From: Minisyncoccota bacterium
GTDB lineage: Bacteria; Patescibacteriota; Minisyncoccia; Phycocordibacterales; UBA9973
Length of the DNA stretch: 40,043 nucleotides
Assembly (NCBI GenBank): GCA_017991515.1
Contig: JAGOQI010000006.1
Coordinates: 1-40,043 of the forward strand
Direction: 5' to 3'
Of this stretch, positions 1 through 8,877 are shown in pieces. The notes beneath the pieces are model-generated. The model was not told the origin of the DNA. It was given only the letters and a program-made list of their open reading frames with translations, and searched no databases. The position numbers were made by a program, and so were the translations under genes. Each line of letters starts with the position of its first letter. Position 1 is the first letter of the stretch.

Positions 1-80
1 CCGTTCTTTGAATCAGTAACAACCAAGCGAAATGCCGCCTCGTTTTTCCGTCCAATTCTTTGTAGTCGTATCTTTAACAT
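1..80 (-). CDS. rpsP: 30S ribosomal protein S16, N-terminal part (cut by window edge)
   Basis: The minus strand from 80 reads MLKIRLQRIGRK, then NEAAFRLVVTDS, then KN. This is the conserved start of S16, a small-subunit protein that binds 16S rRNA during 30S assembly. Only 26 codons lie in the window. Two in-frame ATGs lie upstream (87-89 and 102-104), but one follows the -10 box directly and the other falls inside the promoter spacer. The family pattern M-x-K-I-R-L also supports 80 as the start. The gene faces away from rnr. The identification rests on the N-terminal motif alone. Confidence 0.88.
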   Translation of the reverse strand, partial: MLKIRLQRIGRKNEAAFRLVVTDSKN

Positions 81-90
81 GTGTGGCATG

Positions 91-119
91 ATAATAGCAG
101 ACATTAGAAAAAGAGTCAA
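91..119 (-). promoter_or_regulatory. Promoter of rpsP (leaderless or nearly so)
   Basis: On the minus strand TTGACT (119-114) is followed after 17 bases by TATTAT (96-91). This is a near-consensus sigma-70 type promoter. Transcription should start near 84, only a few bases before the ATG at 80, so there is no room for a ribosome binding site. Confidence 0.75.
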
Positions 120-162
120 AGTATTTCTATGAGTATTTCAGAGCTCGTGTTAAAGTAGTTTT

Positions 163-2103
163 GTGCAAAACACTACTATCAAAGAACTAAAAGTTGGAGC
201 TCAGTTTGAAGGCTCTATAAATATCTCCACAAAAGGTGTCGGCTATGTAAAGGTCCGAGATTTGGGTATTTCTATTGAGGTCCCCCGTGAGTCATTAAAT
301 AGAGCTTTCCATGGCGACACTGTGTTAGTAGAAGTTACTTCCCTACCACCTGCCGAAAATCCTAAAGGAAAGGTTATAGACATACCAAGGAGGGCAAAGG
401 TTGGTTACTCTGGAACACTATCTTTTGAACAAGGCTCTCACTGTATCGTTACTAACGATGGCAGAATGTATACACCTATCATTATCCCTGAAGACAAACT
501 CTCTGGAGCTAAGGCTGGCGACAAAGTTTTTTGTTCTATTACTGACTGGCCAGATCCTATGAATACTCCTAGTGGAGAGATCACTAGAGTTCTCGGTAAA
601 CCGCTTGAAAACAACGCTGAGATGCTTTCTCTGGCCCTTGAAAAAGGTTTTGATGATACTTATCCACCGGCCGTAGAAGAAGAAGCGAAAGCAATTCATG
701 AAAAAGGAATAACTGAAGAAGAAATAAATAATCGAAGAGACTTTAGAAAAATAACTACATTTACTATCGACCCAGCAGATGCCAAAGACTTCGATGATGC
801 TATCTCGGTCCAATTTTTAGAAAACGGTAATACTGAAGTCGGTATTCACATCGCTGATGTATCTCACTATGTAACTCCTGGAACAGCTCTTGATGCTGAG
901 GCTTATCGTCGCGCAACCTCTGTTTACCTTGTAGACCGAACAATACCGATGCTTCCAGAAGTTCTTTCAAACGAATTGTGTTCACTAAACCCTGATATAG
1001 ACAGACTAACAATGAGTGCAGTTTTTGAAATCACACCAAAATTTGAAGTAGTAAATGAATGGTTTGGAAAAACTGTAATTCACTCTCACTATCGTTTTAC
1101 ATATGAAAATGCTCAAGAAGTATTGGATAAAAAAGAAGGTTCTTTCCTAAAAGAGCTACAAGCTGCTTTAGCTATTGCTCAAGACTTAGAAAAAAAGAGG
1201 TTTGAGTCTGGCGCTCTTTCTTTGGATTCAGCAGAAGTTAAATTTATATTAGACGAAACAGGTCACCCGACAGGTGTTTATACAAAAGTTCGCGGACAAA
1301 CTCATCATATGATCGAAGAGCTTATGCTTTTGGCAAATAAAAAAGTAGCTAAGTTTATAGCCACCAGAGATAACAATGCTCAAGAAATATTTATGTACCG
1401 TATTCACGACAAGCCTGACTTAGACCGAATGAATGATTTGCATTTATTCTTGAAAAGACTTGGGCACACATTGCCACTGGATAAAGATGGGTTGATACCT
1501 TCTAGAGCTTTGAACGACTTATTGATATCTTTGGAAGGAAAACCAGAAAAAGAAACAGTCCAAATATCTATCATAAGAAGTATGGCTAAAGCTATTTACT
1601 CTACAAAAAACATCGGCCACTATGGACTAGCTTTTGAATACTATACTCACTTTACTTCCCCTATTCGTCGCTACCCTGACCTTGTAGTTCACAGACTTCT
1701 AGAATCATATCTTCATAATGAAACTGTTGGTAAAGAGACTTGGGCAAGTTATGAAAAAATAGCAGCGCATTCTTCAACACGAGAAAAAGAAGCAGCTGAT
1801 GCGGAGAGAGCTTCTATTAAATACAAACAAACAGAATATATGGCAGATCGAATAGGTCAGCAGTTTGATGGCTCTGTTACTGGTATTTCTATGAATGGTA
1901 TCTTTGTCGAAGAAAAAGAAAGTAAATGTGAAGGGATGATAAGGCTTCGAGATTTAGGAAATGATTATTATGAATACAACGAAAAAGAGTTGGCTATCGT
2001 CGGCAAGAGGACTGGCAAGAAATTTGTTATAGGAGACAAAGTTAAAATCAAAGTAGCAAGTGCAGATATTACAAAGAAAATGATCGATTATAAGCTTGTT
2101 TAG
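163..2103 (+). CDS. rnr: Ribonuclease R (RNB family 3'-5' exoribonuclease)
   Basis: 646 residues. Degrades RNA processively from the 3' end, including structured RNA, in the cytoplasm. An N-terminal OB/cold-shock part is followed by the RNB catalytic domain, whose metal-binding motif TIDPADAKDFDDA is at residues 202-214. The conserved HFTSPIRRYPDL segment lies near 490, and a C-terminal S1 domain covers about 563-646. It is much shorter than the E. coli enzyme (about 813) and lacks the N-terminal helix-turn-helix and the lysine-rich tail. The start is GTG: an in-frame TAA at 151-153 rules out anything earlier. A weak -10-like TAAAGT lies six bases before the GTG. The next gene starts one base after the stop. 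Confidence 0.93.
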   Translation: MQNTTIKELKVGAQFEGSINISTKGVGYVKVRDLGISIEVPRESLNRAFHGDTVLVEVTSLPPAENPKGKVIDIPRRAKVGYSGTLSFEQGSHCIVTNDGRMYTPIIIPEDKLSGAKAGDKVFCSITDWPDPMNTPSGEITRVLGKPLENNAEMLSLALEKGFDDTYPPAVEEEAKAIHEKGITEEEINNRRDFRKITTFTIDPADAKDFDDAISVQFLENGNTEVGIHIADVSHYVTPGTALDAEAYRRATSVYLVDRTIPMLPEVLSNELCSLNPDIDRLTMSAVFEITPKFEVVNEWFGKTVIHSHYRFTYENAQEVLDKKEGSFLKELQAALAIAQDLEKKRFESGALSLDSAEVKFILDETGHPTGVYTKVRGQTHHMIEELMLLANKKVAKFIATRDNNAQEIFMYRIHDKPDLDRMNDLHLFLKRLGHTLPLDKDGLIPSRALNDLLISLEGKPEKETVQISIIRSMAKAIYSTKNIGHYGLAFEYYTHFTSPIRRYPDLVVHRLLESYLHNETVGKETWASYEKIAAHSSTREKEAADAERASIKYKQTEYMADRIGQQFDGSVTGISMNGIFVEEKESKCEGMIRLRDLGNDYYEYNEKELAIVGKRTGKKFVIGDKVKIKVASADITKKMIDYKLV

Positions 2104-2104
2104 T

Positions 2105-3091
2105 ATGAAGCTAAAATTATTTTTATTACTTATATGTCTTTTGGGACTAATATTCTTTAGTGCTTCTTCTGTTTTTTCTCCTAATTTTATTAAGCCTATT
2201 GAAAAACAACAATTTTCTATAGGCTGGGTTGGTGATATGGTGCCAGCAGGAAATGAGTCTTTCAATATAAATGGATTAAATTATGTTAAAGATTTAACCC
2301 AAGAACCTAGTTTTATGATGGGCAACCTTGAAGGAACTTTTGCAAAAGAAGATAGAGTTTCAAAATGCTCTTATATCCCCACTAAGTGTCATGCCTTTAG
2401 ATCTGGAACATCTTTTGCTTATGCGCTTAAAGATGCGGGTTTTGACTTTATAAGTTTAGTTAACAACCATTCATATGACTACGGGGACGAAGGTCTCTCT
2501 GATACAGAAGAAGTTTTAAAGTCTTTTGGAATTCCTTTTATTTCCCCTACCAAACCAAGTACTATAGTTGTGGTAGAAAATAAAAGAATTGGTATTTTAG
2601 GAGTCTCTAGTACTCCTCCAAAATCCACTATTACTAATTATAGTTTTATAAAAGAAGAAATAGAAAAACTGAAAGAAGATTCTGATATTGTTATTTTAGT
2701 ATTTCATGGAGGTTCTGAAGGTTCCGACAAAACCATTGTGACTGGAGAATATGAATACTTAGGTACAGAAAATAGAGGTAATGTTTTACTTGTTGCCCAA
2801 ACAGCAATAGATGCCGGTGCTGATATTGTGCTTGGCTCTGGTCCGCATGTACTACGAAAAGTTTCTTATTATAAAAACAAGCCTATTATTTTTAGTGCAG
2901 GAAACTTCTTTGGAGGAAACGAAAGGCTTACTACTTCGGGTAACTTAGGTATCTCAGCCGTATTTACTCTTACAGAAAAGAACAATTCTTTTGTTAATAA
3001 TCTAACTTCTATACTCTTAACCAAGAGCGGTATTCCTTATCCTGACCCTACAAACAAAGCTTTTTACTTACTTGAATCACTAGCAAACTAG
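2105..3091 (+). CDS. CapA-like metallophosphatase-fold protein (PGA_cap family)
   Basis: 328 residues from the ATG at 2105, one base after the rnr stop; an in-frame TTG at 2096 would overlap rnr and is less likely. A hydrophobic N-terminus (about residues 5-25) acts as signal or anchor, so the domain is extracytoplasmic. The family signatures are in order: WVGDMVPAGNE, then GNLEGTF, then VNNHSYDYGDEG, and near the C-terminus SGPHVLRKV and SAGNFFGG. CapA proteins take part in poly-gamma-glutamate or other surface polymer export, but many members are not tied to a capsule. No capB or capC gene is nearby, so the substrate is unknown. Probably cotranscribed with rnr. Confidence 0.82.
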   Translation: MKLKLFLLLICLLGLIFFSASSVFSPNFIKPIEKQQFSIGWVGDMVPAGNESFNINGLNYVKDLTQEPSFMMGNLEGTFAKEDRVSKCSYIPTKCHAFRSGTSFAYALKDAGFDFISLVNNHSYDYGDEGLSDTEEVLKSFGIPFISPTKPSTIVVVENKRIGILGVSSTPPKSTITNYSFIKEEIEKLKEDSDIVILVFHGGSEGSDKTIVTGEYEYLGTENRGNVLLVAQTAIDAGADIVLGSGPHVLRKVSYYKNKPIIFSAGNFFGGNERLTTSGNLGISAVFTLTEKNNSFVNNLTSILLTKSGIPYPDPTNKAFYLLESLAN

Positions 3092-3100
3092 TGCTATAAT
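3072..3100 (+). promoter_or_regulatory. Promoter of secG
   Basis: TTGAAT (3072-3077), a 17-base spacer and TATAAT (3095-3100), with the extended -10 element TGC directly before TATAAT. It overlaps the end of the CapA-like gene. The expected start near 3107 leaves a leader of about 10 bases before the secG ATG. Confidence 0.8.
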
Positions 3101-3116
3101 CTTCCTGTTTCTAAAT

Positions 3117-3341
3117 ATGGCTCAAACACTACAAATCATTCAAATAGCCTCTAGTATCCTCATTGTAATACTAGTTCTAATCCAAAAAGTTACCCCTGAT
3201 ACAGGTGCGACTTTAGGTGGAGACGGTGGATCATTCCTACAAACTCGTCGTGGAGCTGAGAGGTTCTTGTTTATACTGACTATACTAGTTTCTATTGTTT
3301 TTGTTGGTGCAAGTATTGCGTCATTGGTGCTATCACGATAA
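3117..3341 (+). CDS. secG: Preprotein translocase subunit SecG
   Basis: 74 residues, the usual size for SecG. Two membrane helices (about 7-24 and 50-71) flank a conserved glycine-rich cytoplasmic loop: VLIQ, then GGDGGSFLQTRRG, then RFLF. SecG is the small auxiliary subunit of the SecYEG channel and assists SecA-driven export. It has its own strong promoter, and the solute-binding protein gene follows after 35 bases. It probably serves export of the CapA-like and solute-binding proteins beside it as well as the pilins further along. Confidence 0.9.
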   Translation: MAQTLQIIQIASSILIVILVLIQKVTPDTGATLGGDGGSFLQTRRGAERFLFILTILVSIVFVGASIASLVLSR

Positions 3342-3376
3342 AAGTTAAAATCTTTTAATAAAAATCTATATAAATC

Positions 3377-4843
3377 ATGAGATTACATTTATCATCGTTT
3401 TTTTCTTTCTTAAAGAAAAACCTTCTTCCAAACAAAGAAGATATTGAAATACTTAAAAACTCTTCAGCATCTAAATCTAAGATATTTTTAATACTGTCTT
3501 TTTTTCTAAGTGCGATATTATTCTTAAATATTTTAATGTACATTAGTGCAACTTTTTCACAAGAAGTACCAGACTATGGTGGTTTTATCACAGAAGGTGT
3601 TATTGGGGCTCCAAAATACATCAATCCACTACTAGCAACAACTGAGACTGATTTGCTTTTAACTGATCTTGTTTACGCTGGCTTGATGAAAAAAAATGAT
3701 GATAATACATTATCTCCATATTTAGCAAAGAGTTGCGAATCTTCTCCTGATGGGAAAAGTTATCAATGTATACTTCCCGAATCAGCTGTTTTTTCTGATA
3801 AAAGTATATTTACTTCAGACGATGTAGTTTTCACTTTCGAAACTAAACAAAAATTAGTATTAGAAAAAGACCCTACAAGTAATTGGTCATCTATCACTAT
3901 CGCCGCACTAGACTTGAGAACAGTTGTGATTAAAACCAGTGACTCTCCAGAGTCACTGAAAGATAAACTTACCTTAGGTATTGTCCCAAAGGCTCTTTGG
4001 GGACCGGTACCACTAGATAGAATAACGGATAGTGTACTAAATATGAATCCTGTTGGAATAGGGCCTTTTGTTTTAGATAAAGTAAAAATAATAAACACTA
4101 TACCTACAGAAGTTACTTTAAATTACAATCATAAATGGACTGGCCAAAGACCTTTTGTTGATAAAATTATCGTCCACAGTTACGCTAACCAGCTTGATTT
4201 AAAATCTGGATTAAAAAATGGAAGTATAAACAGCACGAGTTCTTTGCGTGGTATCTCTATAGATGAAACTATAGAAAAGGATTTTGTTATCACAACTATC
4301 CCAAACAAAAAAGTAGTTGGTCTATTTATTAACAAAAAAGAGCTAGGGAGCAAAAATGAGAAATTCTTAAAAAGTATAGAGGTATTGGTTGACAAAAAAA
4401 ATATAGTTGATACTATAGAAAATGGTTACGGTATTTTACCGTCCTCTGAAGAAGGAAAATCTCCTACCAATCTAAGTCAAACAACTCAGATAACAATAGC
4501 GGTACAGAAAGATACTGACCTTATAAAGACAGCAGAACTCCTCTCTACAAACCTTAAAGATTTTGGTATAATCTCTACAGTTAAAGTCTTTGATCAAGGT
4601 CTTTTTAATGATCGACTAGATATAGGTGAGTATTCATATATTCTCGGAACAAATATTGATGACTACAAAGAATACCAACTTCTCCTACCTTTATACACAA
4701 AATCAATAGTTCAAATAAATAGCAAGGACATTCATGTCAGGACTCCCCAATTGGTTGAGTCTCCTCATGAATCTCTTCGTGAAGTAATTTCTTGGTACAA
4801 GAATACTGACTTCGTATGGAAGTGGTTTATAGATAAAAAATAA
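3377..4843 (+). CDS. Family 5 extracellular solute-binding protein, membrane anchored
   Basis: 488 residues. The opening after the membrane segment, GGFITEGVIGAPKYINPLLA, and the segments DLVYAGLMK and FTSDDVVFTFE, are those of the OppA/DppA (SBP_bac_5) family, which binds peptides or similar ligands. A hydrophobic helix at about 34-56 comes after a positively charged cytoplasmic stretch, so this looks like a signal anchor rather than a lipoprotein: there is no lipobox cysteine. No ABC permease or ATPase lies next to it, so its partner transporter, if any, is elsewhere. The C-terminal half is shorter than in OppA. The family call is secure; the ligand is unknown. Rnj starts 6 bases after the stop, so the two are likely cotranscribed. 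Confidence 0.82.
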   Translation: MRLHLSSFFSFLKKNLLPNKEDIEILKNSSASKSKIFLILSFFLSAILFLNILMYISATFSQEVPDYGGFITEGVIGAPKYINPLLATTETDLLLTDLVYAGLMKKNDDNTLSPYLAKSCESSPDGKSYQCILPESAVFSDKSIFTSDDVVFTFETKQKLVLEKDPTSNWSSITIAALDLRTVVIKTSDSPESLKDKLTLGIVPKALWGPVPLDRITDSVLNMNPVGIGPFVLDKVKIINTIPTEVTLNYNHKWTGQRPFVDKIIVHSYANQLDLKSGLKNGSINSTSSLRGISIDETIEKDFVITTIPNKKVVGLFINKKELGSKNEKFLKSIEVLVDKKNIVDTIENGYGILPSSEEGKSPTNLSQTTQITIAVQKDTDLIKTAELLSTNLKDFGIISTVKVFDQGLFNDRLDIGEYSYILGTNIDDYKEYQLLLPLYTKSIVQINSKDIHVRTPQLVESPHESLREVISWYKNTDFVWKWFIDKK

Positions 4844-4848
4844 TTCTT

Positions 4849-6714
4849 ATGACAGAACAAATAATAAATAATCAAACACAAGCACCAATCAAAAAACCTT
4901 TCGTTAAAAGAAAATCTTTTAACAACAGAAATCAATTTAAAAGAAGACCAGCTCATCCACCTGTAGAAATATTGGATGCAAATACTCAAGTAGCGGAAAG
5001 AAAAACTGCTCATATTCCAGATGTAGATCCTGGGGTAATTCGTATTATCCCTCTTGGAGGAGTAGAAGAAATAGGTAAGAACATGACCGTTATAGAAATA
5101 GGTGACGACATTATCGTTGTTGACGCTGGTATGTTCTTTGCTAATGGAGAAACTCCTGGTATTGACTATGTTATTCCTAACACTCGATATTTAGAAGAAA
5201 GAAAGCATAAAATCCGAGCAGTTATTGTAACTCACGGTCACTTGGACCACATCGGTGGTATCTCACTAGTACTATCTCGTATTGGAAATCCGCCAGTATA
5301 TTCTCGTAATCTATCAATCTTAATGATGCGAAAACGACACAGTGAATTCCCTCACTTACCAGCCCTAAATGCAATAACAGTAGAGAAAGATGAGTCTATT
5401 ACTGTAGGAAAAATAAAAGTTAGATTCTGGGGAGTAACACATACTGTTCCTGATTCTATGGGAATCATAATTGAAACTCCATATGGACAGATTGTTACCC
5501 CTGGTGACTACAAACTTGACCAAGTTGACGGTATTGTCAGTGATGCTGAAGAAGCGGAGTACCGACAATTTGATACTGCTAATAACCTCTTACTTCTTAC
5601 TGATTCAACAAATATAGAAAATGAAGGTTTTGCTCTTGCTGAAGTTAAAGTTCACCAAGGTATTGAAGCGATTTTCAAGCGTGAAGGTAGTCAGCGTATA
5701 TTCATGGCTGCATTCGCTTCTCACATAACAAGACTTATAAAAGTTGTAGAGATTGCAGAAAATCTTGGTAAAAAAATAGTTATTGAAGGGCGTAGTATGA
5801 AGACAAACTTAGATATTGCAATCCAAGCAGGTCTTTTGAAACCAAAAAAAGATACTCTAATAACTATTGATCAGATTGATAACTATCCCCCTGGGCGCAT
5901 TCTTGTTCTAGTAACAGGTGCCCAAGGAGAAGAGTTTGGATTTTTAAATAGACTAGCTAATAAATCTGTAAAAAAACTCTCTCTTAAAAAAGGTGATCGT
6001 ATCATTCTTTCATCTTCTATAGTCCCTGGAAATGAACGAGCTGTACAGTCTATGAAAGATGGTCTTTCGAGACAAGGCGTAAAAATCATTTCATTTAGAA
6101 CTCCTGGTGAAGATTTTGTTCACGCTACAGGTCACGGTAACAAAGAAGACATTAGATGGCTACACCGCAAGATGCATGAAAAGTTCTTTATTCCTATTCA
6201 CGGACACCATTACCACCTGGAGCTTCATAAAGAACTTGCTATGGAAATCGGTATACCTGAAGAAAACATTGTGGTACCAGACAACGGAAGCATTATTGAA
6301 ATCATTGATAATGGTACAAAAATAGTAATGCGCAAAGAAAAAGCTCCTGCTAGCCCTATGGTGGTAGATGGTTTCTCTGTAGGAGATGAGCAGTCTGTAG
6401 TCTTAAGAGATAGAAAATCTCTAGCTGAGGCTGGTATGTTCGTAATAATCGCAAGTGTTGACCAAAGAACTGGAACTTTGAGAAAAAGTCCGGATATCAT
6501 CTCTCGTGGCTTCGTCTATTTGAAAGAAAACCAAGAACTGTTAAGACACACTAGAATCCTTATCAAAAAAACAGTTGAACAATCTTTCAAATTAGGAGGT
6601 GGGCAAATAAATCTAGATAATATTAAAAACACAGTTGCTGAAACTGTTTCGAAATACTTATATCAAAAAACAGCCAAGAGTCCTGTAATAATACCTGTTA
6701 TACTTAACTTCTAA
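4849..6714 (+). CDS. rnj: Ribonuclease J (metallo-beta-lactamase/beta-CASP)
   Basis: 621 residues. RNase J cuts RNA internally and also degrades from the 5' end; it is central to mRNA decay and rRNA maturation in bacteria lacking RNase E. The zinc motif HGHLDH is at residues 129-134, followed by the beta-CASP segment with LLTDSTN and the late motifs ATGHGN and PIHGHHYHL. A basic, glutamine-rich extension of about 45 residues precedes the catalytic domain and is poorly conserved in such enzymes. No strong ribosome binding site is visible; the gene probably relies on the upstream transcript. Together with rnr this gives both directions of exonucleolytic RNA decay in one block. Confidence 0.95.
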   Translation: MTEQIINNQTQAPIKKPFVKRKSFNNRNQFKRRPAHPPVEILDANTQVAERKTAHIPDVDPGVIRIIPLGGVEEIGKNMTVIEIGDDIIVVDAGMFFANGETPGIDYVIPNTRYLEERKHKIRAVIVTHGHLDHIGGISLVLSRIGNPPVYSRNLSILMMRKRHSEFPHLPALNAITVEKDESITVGKIKVRFWGVTHTVPDSMGIIIETPYGQIVTPGDYKLDQVDGIVSDAEEAEYRQFDTANNLLLLTDSTNIENEGFALAEVKVHQGIEAIFKREGSQRIFMAAFASHITRLIKVVEIAENLGKKIVIEGRSMKTNLDIAIQAGLLKPKKDTLITIDQIDNYPPGRILVLVTGAQGEEFGFLNRLANKSVKKLSLKKGDRIILSSSIVPGNERAVQSMKDGLSRQGVKIISFRTPGEDFVHATGHGNKEDIRWLHRKMHEKFFIPIHGHHYHLELHKELAMEIGIPEENIVVPDNGSIIEIIDNGTKIVMRKEKAPASPMVVDGFSVGDEQSVVLRDRKSLAEAGMFVIIASVDQRTGTLRKSPDIISRGFVYLKENQELLRHTRILIKKTVEQSFKLGGGQINLDNIKNTVAETVSKYLYQKTAKSPVIIPVILNF

Positions 6715-6731
6715 TATAATATATTAGAAGT
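6707..6731 (+). promoter_or_regulatory. 25-base perfect palindrome over the -10 region and start of the MFS gene
   Basis: ACTTCTAATATA and TATATTAGAAGT flank a single central A. The repeat begins inside the last codons of rnj and ends at the base before the ATG at 6732. It contains TATAAT at 6715-6720, a plausible -10 box. It could be an operator, a hairpin that hides the start codon, or simply AT-rich symmetry. Confidence 0.5.
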
Positions 6732-7874
6732 ATGAGACATATAAGATTTATTTTTCTAGCAGCATTTTTCTTTGCTTTACACATGGCTCTTATCGCCTAT
6801 GTAAATTCAAGCATGCTAGGACAATTTGCTTCTTCAAACCTTGTTAGTATTACATACGCTATAGCATCAATACTCTCTCTTATCTTTGTAATGATAGCTC
6901 CTCAAATAGTTAGGATTATTGGTAACTTCAAATATATAACAATAGCACTACTTGCTAGTAGTGTTTTATTGTTTTTTATAAGTAACAATAGTAGTCCTTC
7001 AGTTATACTTTTATTTGTTTTATATTTCTCTTTAAATTCAGTAGTCCTATATGGTTTAGATATTTTTCTAGAACACTATTCACTAGAGAGTAGTACTGGA
7101 AATATTCGAGGACTTTATTTAACACTTGGAAATATGGGTTGGGTATTGGGACCTATAGCCTCTGGGGCACTTGAGGCGAAATTTGGCTTCCCTGTTATAT
7201 ATTTAATAGCATCACTTAGCGTAGCTACGACTTTGTTTATAATCTATTTTAGTCAAAAAGGCTTTGTTGATCGTATCTATGATAGAAGTCATTTATCTGA
7301 TAGCTTAAAAATCTTGAAGTCTAATAAAGATCTAAGAACTATTACTATACTCAACTTTCTACTTCAACTGTTTTTTGTAATCATGGTTATTTATAGCCCT
7401 GTATATCTTGTTTCTATTATTGGATTTTCTTGGAAAGTATTAGGGTTATTATTGAGTATTATGTTGCTACCTTTTATTATCTTTCCTTATCCAGCTGGTT
7501 ATATAGCAGATAAATATATCGGTGAAAAAGAGTTACTATATGGCTCATTAATATTAATGGGATTATCAACTATCTTCTTTTCTCAGATAGGGGCCGGGGG
7601 TTTTGCAATTTATGCAGTTGCACTATTCTTAACTCGTGTGGGTGCAAGCATTATGGAGGCTATGTCTGATAGCTCTTTCTTTAAAAGGGTAAACGATGAA
7701 GACTCTTCTGTTATCAGTGTTTACCGTAACATGATGCCTGTGGCTTATATTATAGGACCACTAATCGGCGCTCTAGTTCTAAGTGTTACTTCATATCAAA
7801 CACTTTTCATATTACTAGGTATATGTATGTTACTTGCAAGCTTCTTGGTTCTTAGACTCAAAGATACTAAATAA
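6732..7874 (+). CDS. MFS transporter
   Basis: 380 residues with about 11-12 hydrophobic segments. The layout is two halves joined by a charged loop near residues 178-198 (KGFVDRIYDRSHLSDS), as in major facilitator superfamily carriers. The segments RGLYLTLGNMGWVLGPIASG and AGYIADKYIGEK resemble the conserved loops of drug:H+ antiporter type members. The substrate cannot be read from the sequence. The start at 6732 directly follows the palindrome described separately. The gene is the last of the plus-strand block and ends at a hairpin facing the minus-strand SIMPL gene. Confidence 0.78.
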   Translation: MRHIRFIFLAAFFFALHMALIAYVNSSMLGQFASSNLVSITYAIASILSLIFVMIAPQIVRIIGNFKYITIALLASSVLLFFISNNSSPSVILLFVLYFSLNSVVLYGLDIFLEHYSLESSTGNIRGLYLTLGNMGWVLGPIASGALEAKFGFPVIYLIASLSVATTLFIIYFSQKGFVDRIYDRSHLSDSLKILKSNKDLRTITILNFLLQLFFVIMVIYSPVYLVSIIGFSWKVLGLLLSIMLLPFIIFPYPAGYIADKYIGEKELLYGSLILMGLSTIFFSQIGAGGFAIYAVALFLTRVGASIMEAMSDSSFFKRVNDEDSSVISVYRNMMPVAYIIGPLIGALVLSVTSYQTLFILLGICMLLASFLVLRLKDTK

Positions 7875-7903
7875 AAAAAGACCTTTTTAGATAAGATCTT
7901 TTT
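7873..7903 (+). terminator. Weak intrinsic terminator after the MFS gene
   Basis: AAAAAGA pairs with TCTTTTT across a 15-base loop, ending in a T-run. The stem is AT-rich and weak, but its place directly after the stop codon between convergent genes fits a terminator. Confidence 0.45.
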
Positions 7904-8152
7904 AATAGGATTTATTTATAAATTTTATACCAGTATATTAACAATAAAATTATGTGAATCTTTGCATGGCTTAACTAATAATTCTTTTACAATGAAAGTG
8001 AGTATTTACAGACTTCGAGTAAACAAATATTATAAGCCAAAATTATTATAGTGTTTATTCACCAATCTCTTTGTTAACAGAAATGGATAAATTACTAATA
8101 ATATTCGACCCTACATATATTAATACGATCTAAATAAATATTTCTTTCAAAA
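7904..8152. other. Intergenic stretch between convergent genes, nothing identified
   Basis: About 250 AT-rich bases between the MFS terminator and the SIMPL stop. I see no convincing open frame, tRNA or strong hairpin here. Confidence 0.5.
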
Positions 8153-8827
8153 CTACTTCAAAAGGAATCTAAGTGTTGAAACTAAACGAATCTTCTTATA
8201 TTCACGAGAAGCTGGGTCTTTGTCTGTAATATCAAACACACCTTGGTTTCCGCGAGTCACATGCCCTACAGAAGCTCCAGAATTCTCTGCTAGTTGATTT
8301 GCTGTGTCTCTGGCGTTCTTTATGGCTTCAGCTAACATTTCAGGTTTAATACTATTTAAATCAGAAAATTCAAAAGAAATATAATTTTGATTCAACACCA
8401 CACCCTTTTTTACCAATAGTAAGGTTTCATTTGAAGCTGCTTTTGCAAGGTCAACTTTTTGTGTATAAACAGAAACTTGATTGCTTGAATTATATCTATA
8501 AGCTGCATCTTTATAAGTATCTTGATAAATATTTACCGGAGCAATATTTATTTCTGAATCTTCAAAGCCTTTTTCTTTAAGAAAGTCCTTAATAATAGTA
8601 TTGTTCTTTTCTATATCAGCATAAAGACCTTCTATGTTATTTGATTTAATATCAAAACTCATACTCCAAATAGCAGTATCAGCTTTCACTATTTTCTCAG
8701 ATAGACCTTTCACTTCCGCATAAGAGCCTTGTTTAGAAAAGTCTTTTGCAGCTACAAAAAATGCTATAGAAAATAACACCAATGCTCCACTAATAATCAA
8801 TATCCAGTTTTCTTTGAATTTTTCCAT
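8153..8827 (-). CDS. SIMPL domain-containing protein (DUF541)
   Basis: 224 residues. One N-terminal membrane helix (about 10-28) is followed by an extracytoplasmic SIMPL domain. Family marks are the early YAEVKGLSEKIVKADTAIWS strand, the KGFEDSEINIAPVNIYQDTY segment, and the late motif in which a run of alanines and NARDTANQLAENSGASVG precedes the final beta strand. SIMPL proteins form oligomeric rings in some species, but their function is poorly defined. The start at 8827 is fixed by a -10 box six bases upstream. It lies downstream of the SanA-like gene, with its own promoter. Confidence 0.85.
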   Translation of the reverse strand: MEKFKENWILIISGALVLFSIAFFVAAKDFSKQGSYAEVKGLSEKIVKADTAIWSMSFDIKSNNIEGLYADIEKNNTIIKDFLKEKGFEDSEINIAPVNIYQDTYKDAAYRYNSSNQVSVYTQKVDLAKAASNETLLLVKKGVVLNQNYISFEFSDLNSIKPEMLAEAIKNARDTANQLAENSGASVGHVTRGNQGVFDITDKDPASREYKKIRLVSTLRFLLK

Positions 8828-8833
8828 ACCTAC

Positions 8834-8842
8834 ATTATAGCA
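8834..8842 (-). promoter_or_regulatory. Extended -10 promoter of the SIMPL gene, leaderless geometry
   Basis: On the minus strand TGC-TATAAT ends six bases before the ATG at 8827. A transcript starting seven bases after the box would begin at the A of the start codon. The -35 region is poor, which the TGC extension can offset. Confidence 0.7.
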
Positions 8843-8877
8843 CTAAACAAACTTAGTATTATTTCTTAAATTATAAG

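Noticed and set aside
418-813. Long minus-strand frame inside rnr, and similar frames inside rnj, typA and pyrG
   Set aside because: They are opposite-strand shadows of well-supported genes with low-complexity translations and no promoter.
2096-2104. TTG start for the CapA-like gene overlapping rnr
   Set aside because: The ATG three codons later gives a normal signal peptide and avoids the overlap.
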